A stretch of 64,000 nucleotides of DNA from SVQP01 sp045587385 (GTDB lineage Bacteria > Bacillota > Clostridia > Oscillospirales > CAG-272). Within the stretch, counting starts at the first letter, position 1, and the number at the start of each line of letters is the position of its first letter. Location of the stretch: positions 49,876 through 113,875 of the forward strand of contig JAZNCE010000110.1 of assembly GCA_045587385.1 (NCBI GenBank), in the 5' to 3' direction. Below, piece after piece: positions 53,240 through 61,140 of the stretch. The position numbers and the translations under genes are program-made. Under the pieces are notes generated by a model that was given only the letters and a program-made list of their open reading frames with translations, was not told the origin of the DNA and did not search any database.

Positions 53240-54409
53240 TTACGCAACCATGCCAAGCGCAAACTTGGGCACGTAATAATACACCACCACGCGAGAAGCG
53301 GGTGCAGCCTCGCCCGTGACAAAGTCACGGCGTGCCACCGGCACGTAGGGGGTGGGGTTGCAGTTGTACTTATCCGAGATCTTACCGCCGCCGGTAATAT
53401 TGCCAAAGATCTCTCCCCAGCCGCCGTAGTAGTTCAGATACTCCTGAAAATCGTTATAGTGGTTGTAGGTATAGAACACGTAACGCTCGTTGATATCAAT
53501 GATCTTATCCCCGTTGACATCAAAACGCGCGTACACGATGCGTGCCGCACCGCGCGTGATGCTGTGACCGTTGTTATAGATCTCAGCACGGTAAGAGGGA
53601 TCGCAATCCGTTCCCGTGGTACCGATGTCGATCTCATAATATTCCAGTCTGCCGCCGCAGCCGCTGATATCGGGCAACTCCGGCTCATAGGGGTACTTGG
53701 TCGTGCTGCCCGAGAACTTGGTGTGGTTGACGCGCAGATATTCGCCCCAGATGCTGTCGTCGGGATCGGTCTTTTTGGAGCTTGTGTAGTTGGCAGGAAT
53801 GTTGCCAAAGGCAAACACGTAGGCTGCCACCTCCTCCAAGGACACGTACGCCGCGCCCTTGTGTACTTGGCTGACCACCTGACCGCTATAGTCGACAATA
53901 TAATAGGTATTGCCGTCCGCGGAGAAGGATGCGTGCGTGTTTCGCACCAGCATGCCGTTCTCGGTGGGCTGCTGCTCTGCGATGGTAGGCTTTTGATCCT
54001 GCGGCTCAATCGAGCCGGACATAAAACCGTGCTGCGTGCGCCAGTAAGCATCCCAGTATTCCTCGGCAGGCTCGTAGTCACTGTAGAATTCCGCTGCCGA
54101 CATATTGACGTAAGGATCAACGTCGGGGCTGAAAAGCGATTCCGTCACCGCTTCGGTGGTGATCTCTTCGGTGGTAGGCTCTTCGGTAGTTTCCTCGGTA
54201 GTGGGAGCGTCCGTCTCGGGCTCCTTGGTGGGTTGTTCGGTGGGCTGCTCGGTAGGCTGTTCGGTCGTGGGCTCGGTGGGAGCATCGGTTTCAGGCGCAG
54301 TCGTCTCGATCTGCGTTGTGTCGACAGGCTCGGGCGCGGGAAGATCGCAGCCCAGCAGCAACGCGCAGATCAAGAGCAACGCACCGATTAAAGTTACTGT
54401 TTTTTTCAT
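53240..54409 (-). CDS. surface lipoprotein with barnase-like ribonuclease domain
   Basis: 389 residues. Lipobox LLLGC gives Cys21; residues 22-90 are a Thr/Glu/Pro linker with TEQP repeats. The C-terminal half aligns by eye with barnase: EEVAAYVFAFGNIPANYTSSK (193-213) with the barnase VADYLQTYHKLPDNYITKS region, then LEYYEIDI with its WREADI, AARIVYA with SDRILYS, and NHYNDF with DHYQTF. The catalytic set is therefore kept as Glu259, Arg290 and His317. Between Arg290 and His317 a 12-residue EF-hand-like loop DVNGDKIIDINE is inserted. A secreted, cell-attached RNase is inferred; no barstar-like inhibitor gene is nearby. It lies 9 nt after a histidine phosphatase gene. Confidence 0.75.
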   Translation of the reverse strand: MKKTVTLIGALLLICALLLGCDLPAPEPVDTTQIETTAPETDAPTEPTTEQPTEQPTEQPTKEPETDAPTTEETTEEPTTEEITTEAVTESLFSPDVDPYVNMSAAEFYSDYEPAEEYWDAYWRTQHGFMSGSIEPQDQKPTIAEQQPTENGMLVRNTHASFSADGNTYYIVDYSGQVVSQVHKGAAYVSLEEVAAYVFAFGNIPANYTSSKKTDPDDSIWGEYLRVNHTKFSGSTTKYPYEPELPDISGCGGRLEYYEIDIGTTGTDCDPSYRAEIYNNGHSITRGAARIVYARFDVNGDKIIDINERYVFYTYNHYNDFQEYLNYYGGWGEIFGNITGGGKISDKYNCNPTPYVPVARRDFVTGEAAPASRVVVYYYVPKFALGMVA

Positions 54410-54418
54410 GCTTTCTCC

Positions 54419-55126
54419 TTAAATCTCGGTTCGTCCGCCATATTTCATATCGGGTCCGTGCGCGTACAAGTGAGAGGTGTCGGAGTAGCAAAGCATGCGC
54501 GGTACGGTAAAGCCCGTTTTTTGATTTTTGAATTCGATCACGGTCACACCCGTGTGGTTGTAATGAAATCCCGCCCAAACAAGATGCAGCGGAATGTGCA
54601 ACAGATAAGATATCAAGATCCTGCCCGTCCCCGCATGGCAGAACAGCGCGACCTTGTCGTCACAGGGATTTGTGATGCGGTAGACGCCGTCCTCTTCCGC
54701 GTAGCCAAGACGGGAAAGAAAATCCCTGCAGCCTGCGCTGATCTTTTCCAGCGCATCCGGCATGCCCGACGTGGAAAAGCCGGGGCACTCGAAGGTGTGG
54801 TCAAAGTCAAGGTCGATCGCACCGTCGCGGCGCAGATCCACACGATCCACCAGCGAGACCGATTTGAGCTTGCCGTCGGGATAGGGCGTCAGCCTATGCT
54901 CGTCGCCGATCTCGTGCGACCACTCTTCTATGGTATAATCAAGCCCCAGCAGTCTGCAGGTAGGCTCGGCAGTCTGCTTTGCCCTGCCCATGGGTGAGCA
55001 AAATACGCGGTTGACACCCGACGCGGCAAGTCTTTTACCCACCGCCTCTGCCTGCGCGATCCCACGCTCGGTCAAGGAGTCGGTTGCGTAATCGGGGTCC
55101 CCGTGGCGAATGATATAAAGCAGCAT
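54419..55126 (-). CDS. histidine phosphatase family protein
   Basis: 235 residues, cytosolic. Phosphoglycerate-mutase-like fold: IIRHGDPDYATDSLTERGIAQAE holds the phospho-accepting histidine (RHG), SPMGRAKQTAEP the second arginine, and LFCHAGTGRIL the second histidine. These enzymes remove phosphate from sugars, nucleotides or vitamins, and the substrate is unknown. 9 nt separate it from both neighbours, so it is in an operon with the SGNH hydrolase and the barnase-like lipoprotein. Confidence 0.9.
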   Translation of the reverse strand: MLLYIIRHGDPDYATDSLTERGIAQAEAVGKRLAASGVNRVFCSPMGRAKQTAEPTCRLLGLDYTIEEWSHEIGDEHRLTPYPDGKLKSVSLVDRVDLRRDGAIDLDFDHTFECPGFSTSGMPDALEKISAGCRDFLSRLGYAEEDGVYRITNPCDDKVALFCHAGTGRILISYLLHIPLHLVWAGFHYNHTGVTVIEFKNQKTGFTVPRMLCYSDTSHLYAHGPDMKYGGRTEI

Positions 55127-55135
55127 AAATGTGCC

Positions 55136-55792
55136 TTAATCGACCACGCGGTCGATCACCTCGCAAAGATGCGCTGCATCGGCTGCCTGCAGATTCAGAG
55201 AAGCCACGTTGATAGGCAAATTGCCCACCAGCTTTTTATAAAGCGCAAGGGCTGCCACGCAGCTGCCCGCGTAAGAGGGGTGCGAGAGATCGGGATCGTA
55301 CAATTCGATCTCGGGATACGCCTTGCGGATCTCAAAGAAGCTCTTACCCACGTGCGCGCACGTGCCGCCCACCTTGCGGGCTGCCGCGTCGTAAGATGCT
55401 GCCAAGCCCTCGGTCATACTCTGATTGGTCCAGCCGAATTCATCCAGCAGATCACAGCCCTCCTTGCGTCCCCAGGTCGCGTACAGCACGGTGCGTGCGG
55501 GCTTGACAAGGTCAACGCAACCGCAAACGCCATGCAGAAATTCACGGTAATATTCCATAGCGTTGGAGCTCTGCTCCTGCAGAATCAGCGCGTCGTAAGC
55601 AGTATTTTTGCACTTTTCAACGACCTCTGCGTGCAAAGCGTCGTTCTCGTCCAGATTCTGCCAAAGCACTCTGCCGCCTGCAGTGATCGAATCCACCTGC
55701 GCATCCACGCCGTTTGCATCAAACAAGCCCTGCAGAATCTTGGGCATATCAAAAAAGTAAGTATAGCTGTTTCCGAGCATCAAAATTTTCAT
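55136..55792 (-). CDS. SGNH-type esterase (DUF4886-like)
   Basis: 218 residues, no signal peptide. Block I GNSYTYFFDMP carries the nucleophilic serine, block III-type ILQEQSSNAMEY follows, and the Asp-x-x-His pair is in LSHPSYAGSC. Such enzymes deacetylate sugars or cleave small esters, which fits the following GH127 neighbour. Two ATGs are possible; 55792 was preferred because AGGAG is 7 nt upstream, against one nt for the ATG at 55798. Confidence 0.85.
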   Translation of the reverse strand: MKILMLGNSYTYFFDMPKILQGLFDANGVDAQVDSITAGGRVLWQNLDENDALHAEVVEKCKNTAYDALILQEQSSNAMEYYREFLHGVCGCVDLVKPARTVLYATWGRKEGCDLLDEFGWTNQSMTEGLAASYDAAARKVGGTCAHVGKSFFEIRKAYPEIELYDPDLSHPSYAGSCVAALALYKKLVGNLPINVASLNLQAADAAHLCEVIDRVVD

Positions 55793-55818
55793 GGTCATTC
55801 TCCTGTTCCTTGGTAGTC

Positions 55819-57627
55819 TTATTTTGTGGGTAGCCAAACCGAAATGCGCGCGTGCTGCTCATTCCAATGCTTGCCGCACCATGCGTAGTCGGTCAGCAAA
55901 ATTTGTCCCTCGTCGCTCTCTAGCACAAAGCGTACCATCTCACCGGGCGCGGGCTCGATTTGGTCAAGCACCAATCTGTCCTCGCACACAACAGGCGTAA
56001 AGGGTGCGTTGATGTCCGCATTTTCCTTGCGCTCGTCACGTGCCAGCACGATGCAGCCGTACACGTACGCCTGCTTGCCGCCAAGAGATACGCGCTTGAC
56101 CTCGGGATGCAGCGAAAGCGTGATCACGTCGCCGTCCTGCCAGGTGTTGCCCAGCTGATTGTAACCCTTGACTGCCTCCAGCGCCTCGCCGTTTAAGGTC
56201 AGCGCGGGATCGTTGCTCCAATCGGGCACACGCAGCTTGATGGCGAATGCCTCGGGAGCGTCCAGACCGATCCTGATCTGTACCTCGCCTTCGCTCTCAA
56301 AGTCGCCCATGATTTCAAAGCACACGGGGTTGCCTGCGGGCGTAGTCGCCTGCACCTTGCCACCGTGATAGCCGTTGAACACAAAGCCCTTGTCATAAGA
56401 AAGCACACCGATCAAGGGGAACAGCGCAGTACCTGCCGCACCGATGCAGGCGCAGCAGCAGTAATAGCCGCCCGAGGAGAACTTCTTAAAACCGCCGATG
56501 CCGATGCCGCGGGGCTGGTACACCAAGGGGCTGTAGCTGTCAAACGCCAAGCCGGGATACAGCTTGTTCTCCTCGCGGCTGAGCTGATCCAGACCGAATG
56601 CATTCAGGCTGCCGTACAGCGCATTGTACGCGGATTTTTCAATCTGCGCAGCATACCATTCCTTGCCCGTCAAGCGCAGCAGGCGGTCAAGCAGGCGCAT
56701 CCACGTTACGGTCACGCAGGTTTCCTGCATGATGGCGTTGTCCTCCACCTGCACCGTCTGCATGATGCCGGAGTGGTCAAACAGCTCGTGCGTGCATCCC
56801 GCACAGCCGATAATGGTAATATCGCTCGCCTCGACAGCGCGGATAAACTTTTCTACAATATGTAAGTAACGCTCCTCGCCCGTGACCTCGTAATACGCAA
56901 GCGCGCCCTCAAAATAGGACATCATTTCGTAAGCCTTGACCTGCGGATACTGGTAGGGATAGATCTCGTCCGCCTCGGCAAGCTCCAAGAGGTTTCCGCC
57001 GTGGCAGCCGCCCTGATCGAGAACGTACTTGCCAAAGTCCAGGAATTTCTGCTTGCCCGTCAGCTTGTAAAGCTCGATCACGGGCTCAAGAATGGTGCTG
57101 GAGTTGAGTCCGCCCCAAGCGGCAGAGGTGTCAAGAATCGACTTTTGCCCCTCGCCGTTGCCGATCTTGGCGATCAGATAGTCCACGTGCTTTTCCATGC
57201 AGTCGAGAATGCGCGCGCGGAACGCTTCATCACGGCAGATACCATAGAAATACAAGCTGCCCACAATGACGTATTTGCGCGCCCAGATATCCCAACCGCC
57301 AAACTCGTGCGATACGGGATAGGAGGCAATTCTGCCCAGCTCGTCCTGCGTGTCCAAGAGATCGGATACGGTCTTGTACAGGATGTCATACAGCTGCTCG
57401 TCGGGCGCATAGCGGTAGGTCAGACACGCGCCGCGCATCATCTTGCCGTAGTATTCGCCTCTCCAGCCCCAGTCGCAAAAGTCGGGACGTTCGACAAACA
57501 CCTGCACAAACTTCTCCCAGCTCTCCTTGTTTTTGAGCTGCTTTTCCATGACAAATCGCGCGTGCGCATCGGCAATACCCGTATAGCGTGCCGCACCCGC
57601 GGGGAGATAGTGATAAGCGTAATTCAT
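55819..57627 (-). CDS. GH127 beta-L-arabinofuranosidase-type glycoside hydrolase
   Basis: 602 residues, no signal peptide, so it acts on oligosaccharides inside the cell. An (alpha/alpha)6 barrel (about 1-400) carries GYYGKMMRGAC-like YYGKMMRGACLTYRYAP, HGGNLLE, QETCVTVTWMRLLDRL and YNALYGSLN; the cysteine-rich YYCCCACIG segment matches the zinc-thiolate active site where GH127 enzymes use a cysteine nucleophile. C-terminal beta-sandwich domains complete it. AAAGGAG lies 6 nt before the ATG. It is probably co-transcribed with the SGNH esterase, 26 nt downstream. Confidence 0.9.
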   Translation of the reverse strand: MNYAYHYLPAGAARYTGIADAHARFVMEKQLKNKESWEKFVQVFVERPDFCDWGWRGEYYGKMMRGACLTYRYAPDEQLYDILYKTVSDLLDTQDELGRIASYPVSHEFGGWDIWARKYVIVGSLYFYGICRDEAFRARILDCMEKHVDYLIAKIGNGEGQKSILDTSAAWGGLNSSTILEPVIELYKLTGKQKFLDFGKYVLDQGGCHGGNLLELAEADEIYPYQYPQVKAYEMMSYFEGALAYYEVTGEERYLHIVEKFIRAVEASDITIIGCAGCTHELFDHSGIMQTVQVEDNAIMQETCVTVTWMRLLDRLLRLTGKEWYAAQIEKSAYNALYGSLNAFGLDQLSREENKLYPGLAFDSYSPLVYQPRGIGIGGFKKFSSGGYYCCCACIGAAGTALFPLIGVLSYDKGFVFNGYHGGKVQATTPAGNPVCFEIMGDFESEGEVQIRIGLDAPEAFAIKLRVPDWSNDPALTLNGEALEAVKGYNQLGNTWQDGDVITLSLHPEVKRVSLGGKQAYVYGCIVLARDERKENADINAPFTPVVCEDRLVLDQIEPAPGEMVRFVLESDEGQILLTDYAWCGKHWNEQHARISVWLPTK

Positions 57628-57704
57628 AGTGGGCTCCTTTCATTTTAAGGCGATATGATTTGTACGTAACGTAAATGTTTTCCGAAATCCAAAGTGTTTG
57701 TGAT

Positions 57705-57731
57705 TGTAGGGGCGATCAGTGATCGCCCGCA
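57705..57731. repeat. single unit of the TGTAGGGG repeat family
   Basis: TGTAGGGGCGATC-AGT-GATCGCCCGCA: 8-bp stem with a 3-nt loop inside the TGTAGGGG...CCCGC frame. It has the same design as each terminal repeat of the element at 63364-63474, but here only one unit is present. Confidence 0.75.
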
Positions 57732-57746
57732 TATAACCGTCGGAAC

Positions 57747-58166
57747 TTACTTTCCAAATTTCTGTGCCAGAAGAGCGATCACCAGCACAAGGATGCCAAA
57801 CCCGACGATACTGCACACCTTGGTGATCATATCCCGTTTGTCCTGTGCCGCGTTTGCCCACGGCTTGTGTTCCTTGATTTCCTCGTCGATCAGCACGCGT
57901 CTGCCAAGCTTTTTTTGAATAAGCTTGTACACGCATTGCGTATTGTAATCGATTTCGTGATCACAAAACGGGCACTTGAAATTGTATTCGGTCAGCTCCA
58001 CACTGCCACCGTAATACGTGTTTCCTGATTTGCTTGCCCTGTGCCAACCGGGATCCCCCGGATGCAGCGTGCGCGTAATGGGATTGTTTTTGTATTTGTT
58101 CCCGCATTTATGGCAATAGAATTTGCCGAAAACCATACCCATGGGGATAGAATGTGTTTTTCTCAT
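57747..58166 (-). CDS. zinc-ribbon protein with C-terminal membrane helix, unknown function
   Basis: 139 residues, family not recognised. Two CxxC pairs, FYCHKCGN (Cys18, Cys21) and FKCPFCDHE (Cys65, Cys68), would hold one zinc. A basic middle (YKLIQKKLGRRVLIDEEIKEH) and a C-terminal membrane helix (about 117-136, VGFGILVLVIALLAQ) follow. The predicted topology is a cytosolic zinc domain held at the membrane. It sits in a run of small minus-strand orphan genes. Confidence 0.75.
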   Translation of the reverse strand: MRKTHSIPMGMVFGKFYCHKCGNKYKNNPITRTLHPGDPGWHRASKSGNTYYGGSVELTEYNFKCPFCDHEIDYNTQCVYKLIQKKLGRRVLIDEEIKEHKPWANAAQDKRDMITKVCSIVGFGILVLVIALLAQKFGK

Positions 58167-58283
58167 ATATTTCCTTTTGGGGAATTGGAATTAGGTATTT
58201 TCCGTCCAACCCTTATAATAATGCATAAAATCTTCGATCAATCGCGTTCTTGACGGGCTATCGGTTATCCGTTCGGGGGATAC

Positions 58284-58625
58284 TCATTCGAGTACCTTGA
58301 CGATCTCAATTTTTCCAATAATGTGGTCATTAAAATCTTCAAGCACTTCCGCAGGGATCCAAAGCTCCTGATGATAAGAGGCTCCAACCGTTTGTACGGG
58401 AAAAGCAGATATGTAGTGATCCTCAACTTCAAATCGAGTCACGTATCCTTTATAACCCGAATCGGCGTCCTTGGTATTCCACTTGCCGGCAATCTCCTCG
58501 GCGTACCGCTGATTGAGAACGGGATAAAAAATCGGTTGCCAATCAAGCCTGGGCGGAAATTTTGCAAATCCGCTTTGCTCGATCAGCTCTTTTTCTTTTT
58601 CGCCGACAGGTCTATATAAAATCAT
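58284..58625 (-). CDS. small soluble protein, unknown function
   Basis: 113 residues from the ATG at 58625 (GAAAGGA upstream). Begins MILYRPVGEKEKELIEQSG, then FPPRLDWQPIFYPVLNQRYAEEIA, YVTRFEVEDHYI and LWIPAEVLEDFNDHIIGKIEIV. I recall this pattern from a widespread group often labelled ADP-ribosylation/crystallin J1 in databases, a label of doubtful meaning. No catalytic motif is evident. Confidence 0.75.
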   Translation of the reverse strand: MILYRPVGEKEKELIEQSGFAKFPPRLDWQPIFYPVLNQRYAEEIAGKWNTKDADSGYKGYVTRFEVEDHYISAFPVQTVGASYHQELWIPAEVLEDFNDHIIGKIEIVKVLE

Positions 58626-58716
58626 AAAAAATCCTTTCTCGTCAGACAAACGACACTCTCGACATGGTTGGAGATTCCAAAATGTCCCCAAAATGTGGTT
58701 TTGACTCCAAAAAAAC

Positions 58717-59169
58717 TCAAATCTTCCTGCAGAACATTTTATTTATCATAAAATCAAAAAGATTTTGTTCTTCTCTTGAGAGTTCTCTTTTTCCTTTGTT
58801 TTTGATAAGCAAAAACAGTTCGTAAAATCCTAAAATCAGAAAAATTAAAATAATAACAGGCGACATAATAATACCACCAAGGATGTAACCAATCACTTCC
58901 ATCACTTTTCGGAATTTTGTTTTGTTTTTGGCTTCATTCCAGGGTTTGGTAATTATCTCCCCTTCTATGCAAGAACCGCCGTGATCGTCCGCGGATATGC
59001 GAGCCTGATAGAAAACTTGACCTCCGTGATTGCCGTCAATACGCAACTTGAATGTATTTTCAGATTGCTCAATGAATAAACCCGCTTGTTTGGCTTCTTC
59101 TTGTATCCTTACACGAAAATAGTCGGGGGCAGAACTGCTATGAAAGGCAAATGTTCGCTTATTTTTCAT
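58717..59169 (-). CDS. membrane protein, unknown function
   Basis: 150 residues. A soluble N-terminal beta-rich part of about 85 residues (FRVRIQEEAKQAGLFIEQSE, GGQVFYQARISADDHGG) is followed by a hydrophobic stretch (about 90-122) and a short basic tail. The start codon overlaps the stop of the four-helix-bundle gene in ATGA, so translation is coupled. Family not recognised. Confidence 0.72.
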   Translation of the reverse strand: MKNKRTFAFHSSSAPDYFRVRIQEEAKQAGLFIEQSENTFKLRIDGNHGGQVFYQARISADDHGGSCIEGEIITKPWNEAKNKTKFRKVMEVIGYILGGIIMSPVIILIFLILGFYELFLLIKNKGKRELSREEQNLFDFMINKMFCRKI

Positions 59170-59519
59170 GACATACTTTTCTTTGCCGTGGTAATGGAGG
59201 CGATGAGCCTACGCCTGATTGAACCGCATTTGTTGCGCAAATCCTTGTAAGCCATCTCTGTCATTTTGCCTTTTCTGAAAATTAACTCAAGCCAATACTC
59301 AGTTTCCGAACACTCTTTTAGCGAAATTTCAAGTTTGTTTATAAAATCCGCTTTGCTCTGTGCATATTTGGCTTCGTGAATATTAGCTCCAATAGACGAT
59401 GAGGAACGAACGATTTGATTAACGTAAACAGAGCAGCCTTTGGTTTCATCGCACAAGTCGGAGATTTGGATTGCAAATTCGATTGCATCTTCACGGAGTT
59501 GGTTCTTATTATCAGTCAT
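59166..59519 (-). CDS. four-helix-bundle protein of the S23/Avd-like family
   Basis: 117 residues. Pattern LREDAIEFAIQISDLCDETKG, QIVRSSSSIGANIHEAKYAQSK, FINKLEISLKECSETEYWLELI and NKCGSIRRRLIASI is diagnostic of the four-helix-bundle family first seen in intervening sequences of 23S rRNA, and related to Avd, the nucleic-acid-binding helper of diversity-generating retroelements. No reverse transcriptase or rRNA gene is nearby. The start at 59519 follows AAAGGAG by 8 nt; longer extensions would run into the hairpin array that begins 30 bp upstream. Confidence 0.9.
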   Translation of the reverse strand: MTDNKNQLREDAIEFAIQISDLCDETKGCSVYVNQIVRSSSSIGANIHEAKYAQSKADFINKLEISLKECSETEYWLELIFRKGKMTEMAYKDLRNKCGSIRRRLIASITTAKKSMS

Positions 59520-59548
59520 TTTCCTACTCCTTTGTTTTGTCATATTTG

Positions 59549-59793
59549 TCGATATGTTGCTTCGCAACTCGATATATGGTCGCGTTGCGCCCATTCGATA
59601 TATTTCTCGCTCTGCTCGAAATTCGATATGTTGCCTGCGGCAACGAGAGTCGATTGCGCCTTTTCCCTCCTCGCCCCGCAGGGCATATCGAGTTGCAAAG
59701 CAACATATCGAGCCGTAGGCCATATCGAGTGACACGAAGTGGCGCATATCGACGTTGAAACTATTGTTTGCGAAGGCAAACAACAGTTTCAAC
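59549..59793. repeat. mirror-symmetric array of short hairpins with TCGATAT / ATATCGA spacers
   Basis: Spacer TCGATAT at 59549, 59569, 59595 and 59623; the inverse ATATCGA at 59685, 59705, 59722 and 59746. Between them lie short stems with 3-4 nt loops: GTTGC-TTC-GCAAC, ATGG.CGC-GTT-GCG.CCAT, ATTTC..GC-TCT-GC..GAAAT, GTTGCC-TGC-GGCAAC, then a centre TTGCGCCTTTTCCCTCC, then GCCC-CGCA-GGGC, GTTGC-AAA-GCAAC, GCC-GTA-GGC, GTGACAC-GAA-GTGGCGC. It closes with an 18-bp stem (754-771 with 776-793 of the 59 kb block) covering the 3' end of rlmD. Spacers are constant while stems vary, the reverse of a CRISPR. Confidence 0.9.
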
Positions 59794-61140
59794 ATGCCCC
59801 GTTCTCGGAAACATATCGACAGGAGTGACTTCCCCAATTTCGTAACCGTTTTCTCTAAACCATTTACAGTCGCGGGCTAACGTATCGGGATCACAGGAAA
59901 CGTAAACAACCCTCGGGATGCCCAGCTCGGCAAAGCACTTGACAAGCGCCTCGGTGCTTCCCTTTCTTGGCGGGTCAATGACTGCCACGTCAGGGCGCGT
60001 GCCGCCGCAAGCCGACAGAATGACCTGCGCGTCGCCTGCGTCGTCGCAAATAAACGATGCGTTGCCAATGCCGTTGCGCGCAGCGTTCTCGCGTGCACAC
60101 TCGACCGCCTCGGGCACGATCTCAATGCCCACCAACGCCTTTGCGTCCTTTGCCATACTAAGCCCAATGGTGCCCGTGCCGCAATACAGGTCGATCAGCA
60201 CCTCGCCGCCGCTCAGATTTGCCTTTTCGCGCGCCAAGCCGTACAGCAGCTCCGCTCCCTGGCGGTTGACCTGATAGAACGAGCCGGGCGAGATCTTAAA
60301 GGTCAAGCCGCAAAGCTCGTCCTCGATATAAGACTTTCCCCACACCGTGCGGTATTCCTTACCCAGCACGACGTTGGTATTTTTTTCATTGAAATTGAGC
60401 ACTACGCCCACGATCTGCGCAAACTGCGCCGTCACCTTGGCAGCAAATTCGCGCTCCGCGGGCATGCTCTTACCGTTGAGCACAAGGCAAAGCATGATCT
60501 GCGCGCTATCCTTGCTCCCGCGCAGATAAATGTGGCGCAAAAGCCCCTTGCCCGTACTTTCGTCATATGCCTTGATGCCCTTTGCATCGCAAAACGCACA
60601 CACAAACGCCACGATCTCGCCAAAGATTGCGGGCTGCAGGGCGCATTTATCCGCTTTGACCAAATTATGCGTCTTGGACGCAAAAAATCCAGCCTCCATA
60701 CCGCTCTTGCCCTGCTTGACGGGGTACTGCCCCTTGTTGCGGTATCCGCACGTCACGCCTGTCGTGCGCACGTCCTTGACCACCACGTCGTCCAGCCCCA
60801 CCTTGCGAAAGGCGTTCTGCACGTAAGCACGCTTGCTTTCCAGCTCGTGCGCATAGGTCACGTAGCGGTACACGCAGCCGCCGCACGCGTCGGGCGCTTG
60901 GCAAAACGTTTCTGTGGCGCGGATATCCGATGCCTTTTCGATGCGCACCACTCTGCCCACGGCATAGGTAGCGGTATCCTTGATGATGCTCACGCGCACC
61001 ACGTCGCCCGTGACCGCACCGCGCACGAACAAAACCTTGCCCTGCACGTGTCCAACGCCGCAGCCAAGGTTATTGATCTCGGTGATCTCCACCGTATATT
61101 CGCTCCCTTTGGGAAGCAAAACTCTCTCTTTTTTGTCCAT
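59761..61140 (-). CDS. rlmD: 23S rRNA (uracil-5-)-methyltransferase, RlmD/RlmCD family
   Basis: 459 residues. N-terminal TRAM domain (GSEYTVEITEINNLGCGVGHVQGK), iron-sulfur cysteines (CQAPDACGGC plus KADKC), then the methyltransferase: SPGSFYQVNRQGAELLY, motif I DLYCGTGTIGLSMA, DPPRKGS and the catalytic cysteine in YVSCDPDTLARD, ending DMFPRTGHVETVVCL. Makes m5U in 23S rRNA. The start overlaps the stop of the metallophosphatase gene by one base. The last 11 codons lie within the terminal stem of the hairpin array. Confidence 0.95.
   Translation of the reverse strand: MDKKERVLLPKGSEYTVEITEINNLGCGVGHVQGKVLFVRGAVTGDVVRVSIIKDTATYAVGRVVRIEKASDIRATETFCQAPDACGGCVYRYVTYAHELESKRAYVQNAFRKVGLDDVVVKDVRTTGVTCGYRNKGQYPVKQGKSGMEAGFFASKTHNLVKADKCALQPAIFGEIVAFVCAFCDAKGIKAYDESTGKGLLRHIYLRGSKDSAQIMLCLVLNGKSMPAEREFAAKVTAQFAQIVGVVLNFNEKNTNVVLGKEYRTVWGKSYIEDELCGLTFKISPGSFYQVNRQGAELLYGLAREKANLSGGEVLIDLYCGTGTIGLSMAKDAKALVGIEIVPEAVECARENAARNGIGNASFICDDAGDAQVILSACGGTRPDVAVIDPPRKGSTEALVKCFAELGIPRVVYVSCDPDTLARDCKWFRENGYEIGEVTPVDMFPRTGHVETVVCLRKQ

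Noticed and set aside
59166..59519. Four-helix-bundle gene as part of a diversity-generating retroelement
   Set aside because: No reverse transcriptase, template repeat or variable-protein gene is in the window.
59549..59760. Hairpin array as a CRISPR
   Set aside because: The constant parts are 7 nt and the variable parts are palindromic; orientation flips in the middle and there are no cas genes.
59440..59780. Several overlapping open frames on both strands in the array
   Set aside because: Their proteins simply translate the ATATCGA spacers, have no ribosome site and overlap each other.
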